Below, piece after piece: positions 14,096 to 17,455 of a stretch of DNA of 17,455 nt. This stretch comes from an uncultured Eubacteriales bacterium (GTDB lineage Bacteria > Bacillota > Clostridia > Christensenellales > CAG-138): positions 1 to 17,455 of the forward strand of contig URFJ01000027.1 in the NCBI GenBank assembly GCA_900547135.1, written 5' to 3'. The notes under the pieces are model-generated. The model was not told where the DNA came from, ran no database searches, and saw only the letters and a list, made by a program, of their open reading frames with translations. Within the stretch, counting starts at the first letter, position 1, and each line of letters starts with the position of its first letter. The position numbers and the translations under genes were made by a program.

Positions 14096-15296
14096 GGATT
14101 ATACCCCCCAAACGCTTAAAGTCGGCAAAAAACGCAGGCGCGCTCTTTTTTACCGCAGCAGGACCATAAAGTCGCATCGGAGAGCCGCATATACACGAAG
14201 CTATGGCAAGCGCCATAGCTACCCTGTGATCCCCGTGCGAATCGACATCCCCGCCGTTTAGCTTTCCTTTACCCCTTATAATCAATCCGTCGGTTTCCTC
14301 ATAGATATCTGCTCCTAGCTTTTTAAGCTCTACTGCCATTGATTTTAGCCTGTCTGATTCCTTTGATCTTAATCTAGCAGCATTATATAGCACTGTATCG
14401 GACTTTTTTGCGCAGGCGGCAACCGCCAGCGCGGGAAAGAGGTCCGGCGTATTGTCAACGTCCACCATAGCCTTATCAATAAGGCTCGATATCGCTCTAT
14501 CTGCCTGCAAAGAGCCGCAGTCAAGCCCAGTCATGTCTACCTCACCACCCATCGAGTTAGCCGCCACAAAAAAGGCCGCGTACGACCAGTCCCCGCCAAC
14601 TCTGAATCTGGCCGGCCGGTACACCTGACTTCTATCGACAGAGTAAATACTGCCCGATCCTTCCACCTTTACACCAAAATGGCCCATAATTGAAATAGTA
14701 AGCTCAATGTAAGGATAAGAACAAACGGGTCCTGTTATACTTATAGAACTGTCCCCGTCCAAAAGGGGCAAAGCCATGAGCAGCCCCGATATATTTTGCG
14801 AGCTGATATCTCCCCTTAGATTATATTTGCCGGGTTCTAGCAATCCCTTTACTATAAGGCAATCCTTGTTCCATGTGTGTTCAGCATGCAGAGAGTATAT
14901 ATAGTCGTAAAGCGGACGTCGTCTAAGCATGTTTCCCACCTTAAATACAGCGCCCCCCTTTAAGGCAATGCTTATGGGGATTAGGAACCTCAGAGCTGCC
15001 GCCGACTCCCCTACATCCAATATATCTTCGTTAAGATCCCCGCCTTCGCTCGGATGCAGATTGATCATATGACCATTACGCGTAATACCGGCATTCGTCA
15101 GCGTACAAATACACCTCATAGCAGCATTTATGTCATCGGAAAGTTCGCCGTGTCCTGTCAGACCCTCAATCTCAGACCTTCCACCGCTGAGGGATGCAAG
15201 CGCGGCGCAGATTATTGAGCGCTGAGCTTCGCTCTTTGATGGTGCAGCCGCTATGCTTCCGCGCAGCACGGACGGATATATAGTTACTGGACCCAT
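14076..15296 (-). CDS. aroA: 3-phosphoshikimate 1-carboxyvinyltransferase (EPSP synthase), atypical glyphosate loop
   Basis: Joins phosphoenolpyruvate to shikimate-3-phosphate. The 406-residue product keeps the substrate residues: PSKSEAQRS (Lys21, Ser22, Arg26), NMLRRRPLYD, SSQNISGLL, the catalytic Asp in NTPDLFPALAV, Glu in LRSKESDRL, GDHRVAMAL, and Lys in VKKSAPAFFADF. The PEP-site loop reads VGESAAALRFL (95-105). Aligned on the invariant Arg103, Ala99 sits where E. coli has Gly96 and Ala100 where it has Thr97. Alanine at the Gly96 position is the hallmark of glyphosate-tolerant class II enzymes, so low glyphosate sensitivity is predicted. The ATG at 15296 lies one base after the aroB stop with only a weak ribosome binding site, suggesting coupling to aroB. 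Confidence 0.96.
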   Translation of the reverse strand: MGPVTIYPSVLRGSIAAAPSKSEAQRSIICAALASLSGGRSEIEGLTGHGELSDDINAAMRCICTLTNAGITRNGHMINLHPSEGGDLNEDILDVGESAAALRFLIPISIALKGGAVFKVGNMLRRRPLYDYIYSLHAEHTWNKDCLIVKGLLEPGKYNLRGDISSQNISGLLMALPLLDGDSSISITGPVCSYPYIELTISIMGHFGVKVEGSGSIYSVDRSQVYRPARFRVGGDWSYAAFFVAANSMGGEVDMTGLDCGSLQADRAISSLIDKAMVDVDNTPDLFPALAVAACAKKSDTVLYNAARLRSKESDRLKSMAVELKKLGADIYEETDGLIIRGKGKLNGGDVDSHGDHRVAMALAIASCICGSPMRLYGPAAVKKSAPAFFADFKRLGGIIHEHMGQ

Positions 15297-15297
15297 G

Positions 15298-16347
15298 TTA
15301 TAATATCCCGCATAGCTCTTTGAGCGGAACAGTAACCTGCACAGCCTTGCCTATATATTTGAGCAGCATCATGTCTATCCCATTCTGCTTAGCCTTTTTG
15401 TCAAGCCCTATATACATCTTTGCCGCTTCGGGATACTGCAAGGCTGTGTCCAGCGAATGCAGCGCGCACAGCCTTGCTATCGCATTTGCAGTTCCCGCTT
15501 CAGTTATGCCCAGGCTCTCACCCAGTTTTGCCTCCGCAACCATTCCTATTGCCACAGCCTCGCCATGAAGAAGTGTGTATCCGCTGGCCGCCTCAACAGC
15601 ATGTCCAACCGAATGGCCAAAATTTAATACACGCCGTACTCCAACATCGTATTGATCCCTCTCTACGCACTTTGCTTTTATTCTGACGCACTGGGCTATA
15701 ATGCCTGCGTCAGGCTTTTTCACCGCGACAAGCTTTTATTTCTTTCTGGCTTCGGCTTCACAGGCATAGTTGATTATTTCAGCATCCCCTGATGCGATCT
15801 GCCTTATAGGAAGCGTTTCGAGCACCTTTTCATCCTCTATTACGAGCGCTGGATTATGAAAGGCGCCTACAAGGTTTTTGCCTGCGTCGATGTTGACCGC
15901 AGTTTTCCCGCCGATTGAGCTGTCAGCCTGAGACAAAAGCGTTGTCGGTATATTGACCAAGCGTATGCCGCGCATATATGTCGCCGCCGCAAATCCCGCC
16001 GCGTCGCCTATGGAGCCTCCGCCAAGCGCAACTACAGTATCGTCCCGCGTGAATCCGCTGCTAGCCAGCTTATCATATATGCCTTTGATTACGGCAAGCC
16101 TTTTCCCCTCCTCTGAATCCGGAATTATTACAGGTGTAACTTCGAATCCTGCTCTTATCATGGATTGGACAGCCGAGGGCATATAAAGGTCCGCTACCGC
16201 CCCGCTGCTTACAATTGCAACGCGCCCAGGGTTCATGCCCAGCTCTTCCCTAATAAGATCCCCAGAGCAGGAAAGCAGTCCGCTTCCTATCAAAACATCA
16301 TAAGGCGCCGGCTCCGCGCCAATACTTATACGATGAGATACCGGCAT
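15298..16347 (-). pseudogene. aroB: 3-dehydroquinate synthase, interrupted by an in-frame TAA
   Basis: Second step of the shikimate pathway (DAHP to 3-dehydroquinate; NAD and zinc dependent). The reading frame is continuous from the ATG at 16347 (GGAG just upstream; an ATG at 16377 is less likely) to 15298, about 349 codons, the normal length. A TAA at 15738-15736 (codon 204) breaks it. Before the stop are the NAD site ALGGGSIGDAAGF and IPTTLLSQADSSIGGKTAVN; after it are the zinc histidines in LNFGHSVGHAVE and LLHGEAVAIGM. The zinc Glu is kept in AEIIN, but the next catalytic Lys of AEVIK is Asn (AAC at 15771-15769), and the residues up to the TAA look degraded. A GTG at 15723 could restart translation but has no ribosome binding site. 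First gene of the operon. Confidence 0.9.
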
Positions 16348-16436
16348 ATGTCTCTCTCCTTCAAACAGATCTTTCATTATAGCATATCTTCTCTAACAAG
16401 AATTCCAGCATATAGTGGAAACCAAGTTCCGTTATG

Positions 16437-16474
16437 TTAGCAATTTTTGTTGTTCCCAAAGACCGTATTGCTAA
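16437..16474 (-). promoter_or_regulatory. Stem-loop in the aro operon leader
   Basis: TTAGCAAT (16437-16444) and ATTGCTAA (16467-16474) form an eight-base stem around a 22-base loop, within the predicted 5' leader of aroB. A smaller GGAA/TTCC dyad follows on the transcript. There is no T-box sequence (no AGGGTGG or ACCGCG) and no obvious leader peptide or terminator, so the regulatory type is unknown. Confidence 0.35.
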
Positions 16475-16495
16475 TTCAGCCGCTTAATGGATTTT

Positions 16496-16524
16496 ATCAT
16501 ATAATTTTTTTGGAAATAATGCAA
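16496..16524 (-). promoter_or_regulatory. Sigma-A-like promoter of the aro operon
   Basis: On the minus strand TTGCAT (16524-16519), a 17-base spacer, then TATGAT (16501-16496). The -10 matches at 5 of 6; the -35 shares only TTG clearly. It would give an untranslated leader of about 140 bases ahead of aroB. Confidence 0.45.
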
Positions 16525-16597
16525 TCTTATTATGTTTTTCAACTAAACCTTTTAATATAATTCTTTAAGTCCTACATACCAGGAGGTTAATTTTAAC

Positions 16598-16700
16598 ATG
16601 AAAATTTTTTTATTGGGAACAATTTGTTTTATGCCTTGTATTTAGTGATATTGTATTATTTTTAGTAACTTTTGTTTTTAATTTGAACAAAGGATTTTAG
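16598..16700 (+). pseudogene. Possible tiny membrane peptide gene, interrupted at a T7 run
   Basis: A textbook ribosome binding site AGGAGGT (16581-16587) precedes an ATG at 16598. As written the frame gives only 15 residues, MKIFLLGTICFMPCI, stopping at 16645. If the run of seven T at 16605-16611 had six, the frame would read MKIFYWEQFVLCLVFSD and on through a single hydrophobic segment to FNLNKGF, 33 residues, ending at 16700. It may be a decayed gene, a length-variable tract, a sequencing error or chance. It resembles small single-span peptides in design only; no family is recognised. Confidence 0.3.
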
Positions 16701-16864
16701 AAGCAAATAAACAAATTATTAGATTTATTAATAAAATTTTCGACATTAAGTACAAATTATTTGCTCAATACTATTGCTTTTTGTCTCGATATGTTGTATA
16801 CATATAAGTGACATTTATATTTAATAATATGATACATTATTGGTGACCTTTTTGAATTATGTCC

Positions 16865-16891
16865 TTGACCGATACCTTATCACTCTAATAT
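16865..16891 (+). promoter_or_regulatory. Candidate promoter of the 63-residue gene
   Basis: TTGACC (16865-16870), 15 bases, TAATAT (16886-16891). Both hexamers are good but the spacer is two bases short of ideal. It would start transcription about 40 bases ahead of the ATG at 16937. Confidence 0.35.
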
Positions 16892-16936
16892 CCATTAGTA
16901 CTCAATGAGACATTATTTATATTTAGGAGGGTAAAC

Positions 16937-17128
16937 ATGAAACCATTTGCTAATGCATCAACTCAGGAAAAACGTCATCTATTAGACGTCATTGCGCTCG
17001 CGTACACTGATGCGGCCGCATGGAAAGAAATTGAGGACATCTGTGGATCTGAAGTTGGAGATTATACCGATCTATGGAGAATACAGCAAAGTCTCAGGGT
17101 TCCCGGCATGCGCTTTGAGGGGCGTTAA
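16937..17128 (+). CDS. Small soluble protein of unknown function
   Basis: A 63-residue protein with a strong ribosome binding site (AGGAGGG, 16925-16931) five bases before the ATG. It is hydrophilic and probably helical: TQEKRHLLDVIALAYTDAAA is followed by WKEIEDICG, then DYTDLWRIQQSLRVPG. There is a single Cys, three acidic clusters, and no membrane segment or signal peptide. Codon use resembles the chromosomal genes rather than the AT-rich DNA in front of it. I recognise no family. It stands alone, transcribed away from the aro operon, in a sparsely coding stretch, with a long stem-loop region after it. The ribosome binding site and composition make it likely to be real. Confidence 0.65.
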   Translation: MKPFANASTQEKRHLLDVIALAYTDAAAWKEIEDICGSEVGDYTDLWRIQQSLRVPGMRFEGR

Positions 17129-17455
17129 GCGTATTTCGTCCCCCTTGCACAAAAAATGCCGGGCTATATAACACTTCAAACCAGCTGTTTAAGGCATAAG
17201 GGCAATGGTGCTTGTAAACACTACACTTGCTTTATGTATGCCTTTGAACCTTTAAATCGGTGCAACAATATTATAGTGAGCATAAAAATTTAACTTTAGC
17301 AGCTATAATCTTGTCAAAATGAGGCTGTGATTCACTTCCAATTCCCTCTAGGCAATCCCATTTATGATTGTTTCATGCGGATTGCCTAAATTATAATCAC
17401 CAAGCCTTATTTTGTTTAACTTATTGGATAGTAACCCGATTTTGTATTAATTTGA
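17129..17455. other. Non-coding region with three stem-loop-capable inverted repeats
   Basis: No gene seen. AAGGCATA (17191-17198) pairs with TATGCCTT (17237-17244), and inside it AGGGCAA pairs with TTGCTTT if G-U pairs are allowed, giving a long interrupted hairpin (about 17187-17249). ATTATAG (17270-17276) pairs with CTATAAT (17303-17309). TAGGCAATCC (17349-17358) pairs perfectly with GGATTGCCTA (17379-17388). The set could be a structured RNA, a transcript end region or repeat debris. No tRNA, tmRNA or riboswitch signature is recognised. Confidence 0.5.

Larger units (their letters stand above)
16348..16936. other. AT-rich intergenic region, no large gene
   Basis: From about 16480 to 16930 the sequence is much richer in A and T than the rest of the window. 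It contains the aro promoter and leader (minus), a possible tiny ORF at 16598, a sequence TTCGACA at 16739-16745 identical to the complement of the Spo0A box core TGTCGAA, and a dyad ATATGT/ACATAT near 16790-16806. No RNA gene is recognised. Confidence 0.6.

Noticed and set aside
15298..15723. Separate small gene for the C-terminal half of dehydroquinate synthase
   Set aside because: It is in the same frame as the upstream half, starts at a GTG with no ribosome binding site, and together they make one full-length AroB broken by TAA.
16348..16500. T-box riboswitch in front of the aro operon
   Set aside because: No AGGGTGG/ACCGCG T-box core, no specifier-loop architecture and no terminator with a T-run on the leader strand.
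17129..17455. tRNA or tmRNA gene at the window end
   Set aside because: No T-arm-like GGTTC-A sequence, no acceptor pairing of seven bases in the right spacing, and no CCA end.

Overview
The window looks like chromosomal DNA of an endospore-forming Firmicute, most likely a clostridial lineage. The reasons are the sporulation genes spoIVB, spo0A and spoIIM, GGAGG-type ribosome binding sites in front of most genes, a zinc-type ribosomal protein L28, frequent TTG/GTG starts, and recD2 and comF. I cannot name the genus. There is no sign of phage, an intact insertion sequence, CRISPR, rRNA or tRNA.

Layout. (1) Positions 1-3260, minus strand: spoIVB, spo0A, spoIIM and the start of deoB. A good sigma-G-type promoter and a strong leader hairpin precede spoIVB. 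The Spo0A keeps a canonical DNA-binding domain, but its receiver domain lacks the phosphoryl-accepting aspartate and the other catalytic residues. (2) 3494-5230, minus: an ATPase-permease pair of the nitrate/sulfonate/taurine ABC class with a terminator, no visible substrate-binding protein, and a possible tiny coupled ORF upstream. (3) 5301-5790: a small Arg/Cys-rich membrane protein (plus strand) converging on rpmB (L28, minus strand), with a terminator between them. (4) 6027-8165, plus: a DUF362/ferredoxin gene broken by a one-base frameshift, then a membrane-anchored phosphodiester glycosidase (NAGPA domain). (5) 8443-9273, minus: a sporulation-type polysaccharide deacetylase with a sigma-E-like promoter, divergent from recD2 and comF (9412-12260, plus). 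(6) 12264-16347, minus: the shikimate operon aroB-aroA-aroC-aroQ/aroK. The last gene is a chorismate mutase-shikimate kinase fusion. aroB carries an in-frame TAA and has lost a conserved active-site Lys, AroC has Arg where the family has the GESHG histidine, and EPSP synthase has Ala at the glyphosate-critical Gly. (7) 16348-17455: an AT-rich, mostly non-coding stretch with a well-translated-looking 63-aa gene, a possible tiny membrane peptide interrupted at a T7 run, and three stem-loop-capable inverted repeats.

How the genes work together. The minus-strand left end and the deacetylase belong to spore development (SpoIVB signals pro-sigma-K processing, Spo0A is the entry regulator, SpoIIM acts in engulfment, and the deacetylase probably modifies spore peptidoglycan). 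The right end makes chorismate and feeds it to prephenate. The most noteworthy signals are the apparently non-phosphorylatable Spo0A at the canonical locus and the set of active-site lesions in the shikimate operon.
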